Made by a program: the position numbers and the translations under genes. The notes beneath the pieces are model-generated. The model saw nothing but the letters and a program-made list of their open reading frames with translations. It was not told the DNA's origin and searched no databases. 37,183 bases of DNA from CAZNLL01 sp964573885. Its GTDB lineage: Bacteria; Desulfobacterota; DSM-4660; Desulfatiglandales; Desulfatiglandaceae. The stretch spans positions 1 to 37,183 of the forward strand of contig CAZNLL010000023.1 of assembly GCA_964573885.1 (NCBI GenBank), read 5' to 3'. Positions 15,535 through 23,037 of the stretch are shown piece by piece. Positions within the stretch are counted from its first letter, which is position 1. Every line of letters starts with the position of its first letter.

Positions 15535-15808
15535 CTACGGGAAAAGACGGTAAATGTCCTTGCTGTGCGCAATTCGACTGCAGACTATCTCTTTATTCTT
15601 TTTATCTATTGTCAGGCCTATCCGATAGTGACCAATGCGGATCTTATACTTACCAGGAAATCCACGCATCTGCTCAAGGTATCCGAGATCGAAAGGATTT
15701 TCGCATATGAGAGATTCGAAGACGATCTTTCCAGCCTGAGCCTGGATATCCTGAGGAAGTTTGGAACGCTCTTTCACAAAGCGTTTTTTTATATTCAACT
15801 TTCCACAT
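15535..15808 (-). pseudogene. RelE/ParE-family toxin, frameshifted at an A7 run near its start
   Basis: The main frame, from a TTG at 15798, reads as a RelE-type mRNA interferase: KKRFVKERSKLPQDIQAQ, then PFDLGYLEQMRGFPGKYKIRIGHYRIG and the C-terminal VCSRIAHSKDIYRLFP. Upstream, an ATG at 15808 opens MWKVEYKK, the expected RelE N-terminus, in a different frame. The two join perfectly if the seven-A run (minus strand, 15784-15790) had six. So this is either a one-base frameshift, a sequence error, or a slippage-dependent gene; translation from the TTG would drop about six residues of beta strand 1. It lies directly after, and overlaps, a damaged antitoxin gene. Confidence 0.75.
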
Positions 15809-16004
15809 TTCGCTTTAAATTCGCATAGAACTCTTTGGCCTCTTCCACAGAAAGCTGTTCATCATCGGCGGCCTCTTCGATCAATTTTGCCAATCCGTAA
15901 TTTTCAATGGCCTCCTCCATTCGTTCAAATTACTCGATCGGAATCTGGACAGCTATCGGTTTGTGGTTTTCATCAACAACCATGCTTTTATGAATTTCAA
16001 GCAT
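15795..16004 (-). pseudogene. RelB/Phd-like antitoxin with premature stop codon
   Basis: AGGAGG lies six bases before an ATG at 16004. The frame reads MLEIHKSMVVDENHKPIAVQ, then IPIE, a TAA at codon 25 (15930-15932), FERMEEAIENYGLAKLIEEA and a further 24 residues to a TGA at 15795-15797. Total coding length would be 69 residues, normal for such antitoxins. The premature stop most likely arose from GAA or CAA. Reinitiation at the Met three codons later could still make the toxin-binding half but without the DNA-binding start. The stop overlaps the toxin start region. Confidence 0.75.
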
Positions 16005-16024
16005 GTTAAACCTCCTGATATCGT

Positions 16025-16089
16025 GGTGCCATTTTTTATACCACACAAAGCGCTTTTTGGTAATGTTGCCATTCAACCATACTTGTATG
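16025..16089 (-). promoter_or_regulatory. Upstream region of antitoxin relic with inverted repeats
   Basis: The spacer between the divergent antitoxin relic and the integrase holds two inverted repeats. GTGGT...ACCAC flank an A/T run just upstream of the antitoxin ribosome site, and CATACTTGTATG lies at 16078-16089. Either could be the autoregulatory operator of the toxin-antitoxin pair. Confidence 0.4.
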
Positions 16090-16205
16090 AAAGAAAGTAT
16101 CCTGCCAGTTTCTTTTTGCCAATATTTTAAGTATGTTCAACAATAACCGATCTGACCGACCTGCGTCAAATTATTTCCCAAGCCCGTAAACGAAAGAGGG
16201 GTGTC

Positions 16206-16408
16206 ATGAAGATTTCCCAGTACGTCTCCCGCTTTGTCAATTACCAGCGGATGAACGTGAAAAAAAATGCGTTTCGCAAATATGAGTTCATCCTTGGCAA
16301 TTTTCAGAACCACTTCGGCGATATTGAGCTATCCACCGTCACATCAGAGAACATCCTGGCTTTTATGTCCACGATCACGGATGCCACCAAGCAGAACACC
16401 AGGAAACC
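16206..16408 (+). pseudogene. Tyrosine integrase, N-terminal fragment (split gene, part 1)
   Basis: The ATG follows GAGGGG. About 67 residues (MKISQYVSRFVNYQRMNVKK ... NAFRKYEFILGNFQNHFGD ... ITDATKQNTRK) match the SAM-like core-binding domain at the start of phage-type integrases. After about 16408 the plus-strand frame continues only as the antisense of a COG1839 gene. The matching catalytic domain lies at 19161-19526 on the same strand. The gene was therefore split, with loss of about 130 central residues and gain of a 2.7 kb insert. Confidence 0.75.
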
Positions 16409-16442
16409 TGCAACATTTTTTCTTTTTCATTTCAATCCTCTG

Positions 16443-16931
16443 TCACATCTTGTACCCGAATCTCCTGACGATCTCCTTCCGTTCCCGCTCATGTTCGGCA
16501 TCTTCCACACCCACGGGCACCTTTCCATCCATCACACCAATGATCCCCCTGCATTCCCCCATTTCTGCAACAATCACTGTGGCGGGATTGGCCGTGGCGC
16601 AATAGATGCAGCAGACCTCGGGCACGGCCTTGACGGCATTGAGCACGTTGATGGGAAAGCAGTCCCTCATCATGATGATAAAGGAATGTCCGGCGCCGAT
16701 GGCAAACGCATTTTTCCTGGCCAGCTGAATGAGGTCCTCGTCCGTGCCCGCCAGGCGAAGGAGCCTCCGCACGGAGGCCTCGCAAAAGGCGACCCCGAAT
16801 TTGGCGTTCGGCACCGTGTTGACCATGGCCTCATAAAGGTCCTCCACCGTCTTGATGAAGTGGGACTGGCCCAGAATAAAATTGATCTCATCGTCCTTTT
16901 CGATCTGGATGGTCTTCATCTCTATCTGCAT
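16443..16931 (-). CDS. COG1839 / adenosine-specific kinase family protein
   Basis: A 162-residue protein with the conserved blocks of PF04008: VEDLYEAMVNTVPNAKFGVAFCEAS, then NAFAIGAGHSFIIMMRDCFPINVLNAV, then VPEVCCIYCATANPATVIVAE and GIIGVMDGKVPVGVED. The family was named adenosine-specific kinase from structural work on an archaeal member; its in-cell function remains poorly defined. The length is normal and the frame intact. GGAG precedes the ATG by nine bases. It lies 15 bp downstream of the LUD pseudogene, so the two were probably one operon before insertion or decay. Confidence 0.85.
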   Translation of the reverse strand: MQIEMKTIQIEKDDEINFILGQSHFIKTVEDLYEAMVNTVPNAKFGVAFCEASVRRLLRLAGTDEDLIQLARKNAFAIGAGHSFIIMMRDCFPINVLNAVKAVPEVCCIYCATANPATVIVAEMGECRGIIGVMDGKVPVGVEDAEHERERKEIVRRFGYKM

Positions 16932-16945
16932 AAGATACGACTCCT

Positions 16946-17352
16946 TTAATATCCGAGGTTTTCACCGATCAGTTTGACATGGATACGACCCTCGATCATA
17001 TGCCCCTCTATGATACTCCACATATTGCAGATCCGCTGCGGCGACCCGCAGTCGGTGCAAAGCCCTTTCTCCACACAGGGGGTTTTTCAGGCCGAGCCTG
17101 ATCGCGTTGACCGGCGCTGCATAGTACCTGACCCGAGCCATGGCGGTCTCCAGATCGGCCGCCACCTTGTTCATCCCGACCGCCAGGATGACCTTTTCGT
17201 GCCCGAAAATCATGGACGCCACCCGATTGCCCATGCCGTCCAGGTTGACCAGTTTCCCGTCCAGGGTGATGGCATTGGCGCTGGCGATCATCACGTTCGC
17301 CGTCAAACCCCTCCGCCACTTTTCGATTCCAGTCCCTCTGGTGTGCATCCAT
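16946..17352 (-). pseudogene. LUD-domain (LutC/YkgG, DUF162) protein, truncated and frameshifted
   Basis: The frame starting with ATG at 17352 (ribosome site CCGGAGGACA) gives MDAHQRDWNRK, a plausible LUD N-terminus. It then jumps frame into TANVMIASANAITLDGKLVN, RVASMIFGHEKVILAVGMNK and APVNAIRLG, the signature core. After an A5C5 tract near 17080 the frame changes again to TPCVEKGLCTDCGSPQRICN and IEGHMIEGRIHVKLIGE. About 85 residues between the start and the core are missing. LUD proteins belong to Fe-S lactate-utilisation complexes or act as stand-alone proteins of unknown role. Here the gene is dead. Confidence 0.8.
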
Positions 17353-17413
17353 AGTCCTGTCCTCCGGATAAAAAGATTGATGGAACGGCTCATTGTGAAA
17401 AACCGGAAGGCCT

Positions 17414-17752
17414 TCATCCGGCCGCGGCACTGTGATCCGGCCCGCCGAGGCGCAACCAGGTGGCCATGATGCCCAGGGCGCTCGCCGCCGCGCCGCACAG
17501 AAAGGGTGCCGTGAAGGATCCGGTGCGGTCATAGAGAAACCCCGCAGCAACCGGTCCCAGTGCCTGGCCTATGGAAAAGAAGAAGATGCCGAATCCCACG
17601 CCTGCGGGCGCCAGCCGCGGCCCGAAAAGGTCTCCGCTCCAGACCGCGAGGATCACCGGAAATCCCCACACGCAGAGGCCGTAGAGTCCGACGGCCAGGT
17701 AAAGGGAAAGGCTTGTGCGGCCCAGCGCCATGAGCAGTCCTGCGCAGGCCAC
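17414..17752 (-). pseudogene. MFS transporter, C-terminal fragment
   Basis: About 112 residues carry three or four hydrophobic helices with the look of the last helices of a major-facilitator carrier (LYLAVGLYGLCVWGFPVILAVW; VGFGIFFFSIGQALGPVAAGFLYD; PFLCGAAASALGIMATWL) and the loop motif GFLYDRTGS. A full MFS protein has about 400 residues, so eight helices are missing. The fragment opens within a few bases of the stop codon of the upstream nitroreductase gene, which points to a deletion junction there. Confidence 0.75.
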
Positions 17753-17763
17753 GCTTATCCTTT

Positions 17764-18450
17764 TTACTCGACCACCGTCAACAGGTCCTCCACATCATCC
17801 CGTTCACTTTGGAACGAGTTGATGGGGTGGTCCCAGTCGGGGTAGCCGATGGTCATGCCGATGACAATATATTTCGAATCCGGTATGCCCAAGATCTCCC
17901 GGACCTGCTCAGGAAAATCGACAATAGCACGCATAATACAGGTGCCCAGATCGAATTCCTGAGCGGTCAGGGCGATGGTTTGAATGAGTGCGCCTATGTC
18001 GATCAGGGGATAGGTGAGCAGCTTCAGCATCTTGTCTATACAAATGATGATCACCGCCGGGGCGTCCCAAAACCGGTACATCGAGGCCATGTAATCCATC
18101 ATGGACTTCTGATCCCCCTTGGCAATGCCCAGGATTTTAAACATGGTTACGCCCAGGACGACCTGCCGCTTCTTATAAATCCCCTGCAAACCCATGTCCC
18201 CTTTTTCTTTATCAGGCAGGGGGACATCCGGGTTGGGCTTGTTGCCTTGACTAACCCGCTCAACCCCCATATTTCTCAGCTTGTCCAGTTTTTCGCCTTT
18301 GACGATGAAAAACTCCCAGGGTTGAGAGTTCACCGATGACGGGGCACGGCAGGCGATTTCCAGAACTTGTTTGATGGTTTCCGTTGGCACGGCTTGGGGT
18401 TTGAACGCGCGGACAGACTTCCGTTTTTTGATAGCATCTATAAGTTCCAT
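17764..18450 (-). CDS. Nitroreductase-family FMN oxidoreductase
   Basis: A 228-residue protein that begins as nitroreductases do: MELIDAIKKRKSVRAFK, then IACRAPSSVNSQPWEFFIV for FMN phosphate binding. Later IDIGALIQTIALTAQEFDLGTC and YIVIGMTIGYPDWDHPIN form the second FMN-contact region. The length is normal and it is intact. AGGAG precedes the ATG. These enzymes reduce nitro, quinone or enone compounds with NAD(P)H. A MarR-type gene lies upstream on the same strand, and a copy of the probable MarR operator is in this gene's leader (18626-18637), so induction by an electrophile or aromatic ligand is likely. Confidence 0.9.
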   Translation of the reverse strand: MELIDAIKKRKSVRAFKPQAVPTETIKQVLEIACRAPSSVNSQPWEFFIVKGEKLDKLRNMGVERVSQGNKPNPDVPLPDKEKGDMGLQGIYKKRQVVLGVTMFKILGIAKGDQKSMMDYMASMYRFWDAPAVIIICIDKMLKLLTYPLIDIGALIQTIALTAQEFDLGTCIMRAIVDFPEQVREILGIPDSKYIVIGMTIGYPDWDHPINSFQSERDDVEDLLTVVE

Positions 18451-18625
18451 GTTATTTCTCCTAATGGGTTTTTATGGTGAATTAACCAAGTTAAAATAGA
18501 TAGCCGGAAACCCGGCAGGCAGGCTGTCCAGGTGTTCCCTCAATGCCCTCATACACGTCACCCATGCCTTGTCCTCCCTTCACTGGTGCTGATCCGGAAA
18601 TCCTTGATTTCCGGATAGCCACTAA

Positions 18626-18637
18626 GTGTATTTACAC
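18626..18637. promoter_or_regulatory. Probable MarR operator upstream of nitroreductase
   Basis: GTGTATTTACAC is an inverted repeat and differs in one base from the centre of the perfect palindrome at the MarR promoter (GTGTAATTACAC, 19127-19138). It lies in the 205-bp gap between marR-like and nitroreductase genes. Confidence 0.65.
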
Positions 18638-18655
18638 CTATGCGAAGAAAAAAAT

Positions 18656-19099
18656 TTAGAGACCCCTGGCCACCTTGTGAAGCCCGGACAGCAATCCCTC
18701 CCATTCCTTTTGACCCAGCGCCTCCACAACTTCATTTTGGGCCTTTTGCCAGAGCGGCAAGGCCTTTTCAAGCAATGTTATCCCCTGCTTGGTAATAGTT
18801 ATCCTCCGCTCTCTTCTGTCCCCACCCATGGCTATGGAGACCATCCCCAAACGCTCTAACAAGGCAACATTGCGACTCAGCGTCGTCCTCTCCGTACCTA
18901 GCGTCTTAGCCAATTTGGTGAGGAGGATCCCTTCTTGATTGTAAGTTGCCATTAGAACGGAAAACTGATTTGCCGTTATCCCTGCATCACGAAAGGCTCG
19001 ATCAAATCTTTGAGTCACGAGTCTGGCCGCTCTTCTCAGATTAAAGCATGCACAGCTCTTCCCCATTTCCCTTCGTAATCTCTTGTCTCTCAAGTCCAA
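18656..19099 (-). CDS. MarR-family transcriptional regulator
   Basis: A winged-helix regulator of about 147 residues. Features are NLRRAARLVTQRFDRAF, then GITANQFSVLMATYNQEGILLTKLAKTLGTERTTLSRNVALLERLGMV (the recognition helix) and GGDRRERRITITKQG (the wing with the usual DxRxR motif). The start is uncertain: a TTG at 19117, a TTG at 19099 with GGAGG seven bases before it (used here), or an ATG at 19066. A perfect 16-bp palindrome lies 25 bp above and overlaps the probable promoter, so it should repress itself. A similar site precedes the nitroreductase gene. Confidence 0.87.
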   Translation of the reverse strand: MDLRDKRLRREMGKSCACFNLRRAARLVTQRFDRAFRDAGITANQFSVLMATYNQEGILLTKLAKTLGTERTTLSRNVALLERLGMVSIAMGGDRRERRITITKQGITLLEKALPLWQKAQNEVVEALGQKEWEGLLSGLHKVARGL

Positions 19100-19124
19100 A
19101 TGAGAGCCTCCGGACAAATCATAT

Positions 19125-19140
19125 ACGTGTAATTACACGT
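19125..19140. promoter_or_regulatory. MarR operator (perfect 16-bp palindrome) at the marR-like promoter
   Basis: ACGTGTAATTACACGT is a perfect palindrome. On the minus strand it lies between a TTGACA (complement of 19152-19157) and TATATGAT, the place where a bound dimer would block polymerase. Confidence 0.75.
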
Positions 19141-19160
19141 TTGCACTCATTTGTCAAGCT

Positions 19161-19526
19161 AAAAAAATGCATATTGCGGCAAAAGTGGATGTTAAAGACG
19201 GCGTTAAAAAACGGTCACAGAAAGTATCGGATCGTCTCCAGAAATATATCAGTGACAAGGATATCGGACCCGATGACCGAATTTTTCCGATAACCTATGC
19301 TGCCGCCAGGATTGTGGGCAAGAAGGCCGGCGATTTGGTCGGTATTCATTTAAAACCCCATGATTTGCGTAGGCATTCCGCCACCTATGCATCGCTATCC
19401 GGCACGCCGCTTGAAATCGTGTCAAAGGTGCTGTTGCGTCATTCGAATTTATCAACCACTCAGGGGTATCTGGGCAAAATCAGTGATGCGGAGGCAATGC
19501 GGTGGATCGACAATTTGCACGGGTAA
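19161..19526 (+). pseudogene. Tyrosine integrase, C-terminal catalytic fragment (split gene, part 2)
   Basis: About 119 residues carry the catalytic end of a tyrosine recombinase: KPHDLRRHSATY (His-x-x-Arg), then SKVLLRHSNLSTTQGYLGK, giving the distal His and the nucleophile Tyr, and an end AEAMRWIDNLHG. The first catalytic Arg region is missing. It continues the N-terminal fragment at 16206-16408 on the same strand and of the same type. The ATG at 19167 is probably fortuitous. Confidence 0.8.
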
Positions 19527-19960
19527 AGCGACCAATGGCCGGGCAGGGGAATTGACCTCGGCCCGGTTATTTCAAAGAACTTGTGCCAAAATCAAGGATT
19601 GTATCGGTATCCTTGATAAATCCGGTCCGTGAATACTCCACTTTGGGATAATTTGCTGAACAAGAAGCTCAGCCGTCGAGTTTACGATGGCGGTTAAAGT
19701 GCCATGTTCGCCGAATGAGATTCGTTTTGACTCATCCATTTGGGCAATTGAGATCCAGTTGCTTCAGCATAGATAGTTTCAGGTGCGATATCTATTTCGT
19801 CTGCCGACGTCAGCTCCAAGCTCTTCGTTGATTTTGAAGCTTGCCAAAGATCCCTATTGTGCTATCAAGTGCTTAGGAGCCAAGAGGGTCATTTCAGGGG
19901 GATCGAGTGTCTTTATGCTATGATTGTGGTTCGGACAATAACTGAAGGAGGCAGGTAGTT
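19527..19960. other. Intergenic region after integrase relic
   Basis: No gene was recognised in these 434 bases. They hold the right copy of the direct repeat (19615-19654). Just before the reductase gene is a good ribosome site (GAAGGAGG). The interval between is unremarkable. Confidence 0.4.
19615..19654 (+). repeat. Direct repeat, right copy (partner 15437-15476)
   Basis: Contains the shared CCGTGAATACTC and GGATAATTT blocks, in the same orientation as the left copy. It lies 88 bp past the end of the integrase relic. Confidence 0.6.
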
Positions 19961-20620
19961 ATGGAAACTCGAGTTCTAGTCGTTTCGGCCAGCCCGATCA
20001 AGGGCGGAAGTGTCGATGATTTCACCGAAAAAATAGTGCGCTTTTTTTCCGCAAAGCCGGAGGTGAAAACTGAAACCGTCAATCTGGGCCAATTGGATAT
20101 CGGGGACTGCTGCCACTGTAACTGGTGCAACAAGAAACAAGCGGAAGATAAATACTGTGCCATGGAAGATGATGCCCAGCCCCTTTTCAAGCTTGTGGAA
20201 GCAGCCCACATCCTGGTGTTGGCCACCCCCGTTTATTTCATGAGGACAAGCGGCCGAATGGCCGTTTTTATTGATCGGTTAAGGCATTTTATGTGGGGCA
20301 ATATCACCAGGGGAAGACTTAGGAATAAGATCGGGGTGAGTGCGGCGGTGTCTTGGGTGCGCCACGGTGGTGTGGAGACGACCCACTTGACCCATATCAT
20401 GGCCTTTTTGGCGCTGGAGATGATCCCTGTGAGCTCTCATTTTTCCGCCAGTCTTTTGGGCGCCGGTGCCGTCTCCAGTCCAGGGGGTTCCGGTGTGTGG
20501 AATCCCCCCCACATTGGCATTGAGGAGGATGAAATCGGTTTGCAAACCATCAAGCCCATCATGTCCCGAGCCCTGGACCTGGCCCGAATCATGAAAAATT
20601 CCCAGGGACGAACAAGGTGA
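19961..20620 (+). CDS. NAD(P)H-dependent FMN reductase / iron-sulfur flavoprotein-like
   Basis: A 219-residue flavodoxin-fold protein. The N-terminal phosphate loop is VLVVSASPIKGGSVDDF. A cysteine cluster DCCHCNWCNKKQAEDKYC (around residues 49-66) resembles the [4Fe-4S] motif of archaeal-type iron-sulfur flavoproteins. LVLATPVYFMRTSGRMAVFIDR is the typical flavin-binding middle. The ATG follows AGGAGG by nine bases. It stands alone on the plus strand, past the integrase relic. Likely role: reduction of a quinone, metal or protein partner with FMN. The electron partner is not evident from neighbours. Confidence 0.85.
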   Translation: METRVLVVSASPIKGGSVDDFTEKIVRFFSAKPEVKTETVNLGQLDIGDCCHCNWCNKKQAEDKYCAMEDDAQPLFKLVEAAHILVLATPVYFMRTSGRMAVFIDRLRHFMWGNITRGRLRNKIGVSAAVSWVRHGGVETTHLTHIMAFLALEMIPVSSHFSASLLGAGAVSSPGGSGVWNPPHIGIEEDEIGLQTIKPIMSRALDLARIMKNSQGRTR

Positions 20621-20778
20621 AGGACGTGAAACAAGGCAGATTCAGGAGGGCGGGAGGACAGGTACACCATCCATTTCGCCGGGTGTGAATCAGAGGCCAT
20701 TGAATCGGTTTTAAAGAAATGGGTTCATTTCTAAGGCGGCTGTTAAGGGGTGGGAGCGTCACCTTGCAAATCATGTAA

Positions 20779-20926
20779 ACCCCGTTGTTGTAAACGCATT
20801 AACTTCCTTGAGATAAAAATACATTTATAAGAGCTGCTTATGCCTTTTTTTCACGCAAATCCTGGATTTCAAGGCATAGAAGGCAGAACGCCGAATTCTT
20901 AAGCGCTTTTTATGCAACTACGGGGT
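20779..20926. repeat. Dispersed short element, copy A (148 bp), terminal inverted repeats
   Basis: The ends are ACCCCGTTGTTGTA (left) and the complement of TGCAACTACGGGGT (right), so the tips pair as an inverted repeat. Blocks shared with copy B at 24220-24410 are CTTCCTTGAGATA, TTATGCC, an ATCCTGGA/GTCCTGGA block and CGCCGAATTCTTAAGCGC followed by TTTTATG. It is 43 bases shorter than copy B. It provides the end of the minus-strand CoA-transferase gene. Size and form suit a non-autonomous (MITE-like) element or hairpin repeat. Confidence 0.7.
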
Positions 20927-22131
20927 AAACCGGGGTCTTCGATCAAAACCCCTGTTTTCACAAGCCGCTCCACTTCCTGACTTGAGAAACCGGCCTTCAT
21001 CAAAAAATCTCTGCCCCCTTCTCCCAGCCTGGGCGGATGCCTGTAAAGCCCTTGGGGATGCTCGCCCATGGCCAGGGGGATCTTGGGGAGCCTGGCCCTT
21101 TTACCTCCGGGCAGGGCGGTGTCCAATAGCCAGCCGGCCCGGGTCAGATGGGGGTCATCAAAAAGCTCGGCAGGACGTGAGACCGGAGCGAAGGGTATGA
21201 CCGCCCTTTCGGCGAGATACAGAATCTTTTTTTCATCCATCTCTTTGAAACGTGCGGTCAACGCGTCGGCAAGTCGATCGCGGTTCTCGAGCCGTTTCGC
21301 ATCCGTGGTGAAATCAGAATCTTCCAGCAGATCCTGAAAGCCGAAGACCTCACAGAACCGCTTCCAGTGCGCTTCACTGGTCATACCGAGAAATACCTGC
21401 TTTCCGTCCCCCGTGGGAAAGAGATCGTAAATCGCCCAGATGCGGCCCCGCTCCGGCATGGGCGGAGGCTCTTCTCCGGTCACCGCGGTTACGGCCATGT
21501 GCTGGGCCATCATGAAGGCAACCGCCTCGAAAAGGGTGGCCCTTACCTGTTGTCCCCTGCCGGTGCGATCGCGTTCCCTGAGGGCCGCCAGGATCCCCAC
21601 AGCACCAAAAGTTCCGGCCAGAATATCCGTGACCGACGCCCCGGCGCGCAGGGGATTTTCCTTGGGACCCGTCATATACGCCAGCCCTCCCATCATCTGG
21701 ACAGGCTCATCCAGGGAAAGTCTCGTCTCGTACGGCCCGGGCATAAAGCCCTTGAGTGAGCAGAAAACCAATCGGGGATTGATCCGGCGGATCCGTTCGT
21801 AACCAAAGCCCAAACGCTTGATGGTGTCCGGGCCGAAGTTTTCTACAAGCACATCGGCATTGACCAAGAGCCGGTCAAGAACTTCTCTCCCGCACCGGTC
21901 TTTCAAATCAAGGCAGATACTGCGCTTGTTGCGGTTGAAATAGGGGAAAAAGCCGGCGCCAAATCCCTTCATTCGCCGGGTCTCGTCGCCTTGAGGCGCC
22001 TTTTCAATCTTGACCACATCGGCCCCCAAGTCGGCCAGGATCAAACCGGTGGTCGGTCCCATGACCGTGTGGCCGAGCTCCAGGACGGTTATGCCGTCCA
22101 GGGGCGGCTTCTGTTTCGGCCCATCCATCAT
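20899..22131 (-). CDS. CaiB/BaiF-type (class III) CoA-transferase
   Basis: A 410-residue protein of normal length. The start region is PLDGITVLELGHTVMGPTTGLILADLGADVVKIE. The family motif DVLVENFGPDTIKRLG follows, and Asp169 (ASVTDILAGTFGAVGILAAL) is the catalytic Asp that forms the aspartyl-CoA anhydride. GAGGGGG precedes the ATG. Members move CoA between carboxylic acids (carnitine, oxalate, benzylsuccinate, bile acids); the substrate here cannot be named. The last eight or nine residues (around LPRSCIKSA) and the stop come from repeat copy A, so the original C-terminus has been replaced. The hotdog thioesterase gene nearby on the same strand also acts on acyl-CoA. Confidence 0.92.
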   Translation of the reverse strand: MMDGPKQKPPLDGITVLELGHTVMGPTTGLILADLGADVVKIEKAPQGDETRRMKGFGAGFFPYFNRNKRSICLDLKDRCGREVLDRLLVNADVLVENFGPDTIKRLGFGYERIRRINPRLVFCSLKGFMPGPYETRLSLDEPVQMMGGLAYMTGPKENPLRAGASVTDILAGTFGAVGILAALRERDRTGRGQQVRATLFEAVAFMMAQHMAVTAVTGEEPPPMPERGRIWAIYDLFPTGDGKQVFLGMTSEAHWKRFCEVFGFQDLLEDSDFTTDAKRLENRDRLADALTARFKEMDEKKILYLAERAVIPFAPVSRPAELFDDPHLTRAGWLLDTALPGGKRARLPKIPLAMGEHPQGLYRHPPRLGEGGRDFLMKAGFSSQEVERLVKTGVLIEDPGLPRSCIKSA

Positions 22132-22274
22132 CGGGCCCCCTCTCTTATCGGTTGTCGTATCTCATGGGGATGGGGTTGATTCCTTATTATGATTCTGCAC
22201 CATGTATGCCGATATAATTCCATGGTATCTCTGTGACCACGGAAACGGGGTGCAGGGTGTGCCAATAGAAACGA

Positions 22275-22667
22275 TTACCAGGTGGCCTTCACATACGGGT
22301 AATCCAGGATTTTTTTGTCCTTGCTCAAAAGGGTCAGATTGTGGGTTCTTGCCGTGGCCACAATGATTCGATCGGCCGGATCTTTGTGAAAATCGCCGGG
22401 TAGGTTGCAGGATTCCAGGGCGATTTCCGGTGTCAGGTCAAACACCCTCAAACCGCTCTTGGTTAAGGCATTTTCAATCCAGCGCCTGGGCTCAATCTTC
22501 AGGGTGATACGCCCCTGGCTCACCATCATCGCAAATTCCCAGATGGAGATCGAGGCAATGGCACGTTGATCTGTCGGCGTCCTTTGAATCAATTTTGTGA
22601 CATTGCGGGACAGGCGCTTCGTGGCACTGTGCGACCATACCCACGTGTGGGTATCCAGGAGAATCAT
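22275..22667 (-). CDS. vapC: VapC-type PIN-domain toxin
   Basis: A 130-residue PIN-domain RNase. The acidic residues are at MILLDTHTWVW (Asp5), SISIWEFAMM (Glu) and FHKDPADRIIVATA (two Asp), with a final LLSKDKKILDY. Length and motif order are standard for the VapC group that opens LLDTHTWxW. It starts four bases after the antitoxin stop, so the pair is co-translated. It is apparently intact. Confidence 0.92.
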   Translation of the reverse strand: MILLDTHTWVWSHSATKRLSRNVTKLIQRTPTDQRAIASISIWEFAMMVSQGRITLKIEPRRWIENALTKSGLRVFDLTPEIALESCNLPGDFHKDPADRIIVATARTHNLTLLSKDKKILDYPYVKATW

Positions 22668-22670
22668 CTC

Positions 22671-22904
22671 CTAATCAATCTCCCAAGCGTCTTGTTCAAT
22701 GACCGGCTCAGTAAGATCACCAATGGTTTCAACAAGGCCTTCCATACTTCCCAGGAGAGGGTCTTTTGCCTTTTGTTGCTCGCAACAAACCAGTTTTGCC
22801 ACCGGTCTTCCCCGTTTGGTGATAACCACCTCCTTATGGGTCACCTCGACCTCATCCAGGATTTTAAAGCAATTTGCCCGGAATTCTGCAGCACTGATCT
22901 CCAT
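22671..22904 (-). CDS. vapB: Phd/YefM-type antitoxin (VapB partner)
   Basis: A 77-residue protein opening MEISAAEFRANCFKILDEV and followed by EVVITKRGRPVAKLV, the Phd/YefM DNA-binding fold. The C-terminus, rich in acidic residues, should wrap the toxin. A near-ideal ribosome site (AGGAGGTGA) precedes the ATG. A palindrome upstream (22930-22947) is the probable autoregulatory operator. Confidence 0.9.
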   Translation of the reverse strand: MEISAAEFRANCFKILDEVEVTHKEVVITKRGRPVAKLVCCEQQKAKDPLLGSMEGLVETIGDLTEPVIEQDAWEID

Positions 22905-22929
22905 GTGTTCATCACCTCCTATGGCTTAT

Positions 22930-22947
22930 GTACATTTTAATGTGTAC
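22930..22947. promoter_or_regulatory. Probable VapBC operator
   Basis: GTACATTTTAATGTGTAC contains the perfect inverted repeat ACATT-TT-AATGT with outer GTAC arms. It lies about 25 bases above the antitoxin start. Confidence 0.55.
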
Positions 22948-23037
22948 TTGTAGAGAGGTCAATCTTATTTTGCACCCCTATAGGCACTTGAAGCTGCAGA
23001 AGGGGACGACCATCGATAAGAGAGTGGGTCACGGGGT

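Noticed and set aside
15451..15828. 125-codon plus-strand frame
   Set aside because: It is opposite the RelE-type toxin frame, whose conserved residues are evident on the minus strand.
16409..16949. Continuation of the integrase N-terminal frame to 247 codons
   Set aside because: Past 16408 the frame is only the antisense of the COG1839 gene.
20640..20733. Short frame RYTIHFAGCESEAIESVLKK after the FMN reductase
   Set aside because: It could be a gene tail, but it has no start, no family match and only about 35 codons.
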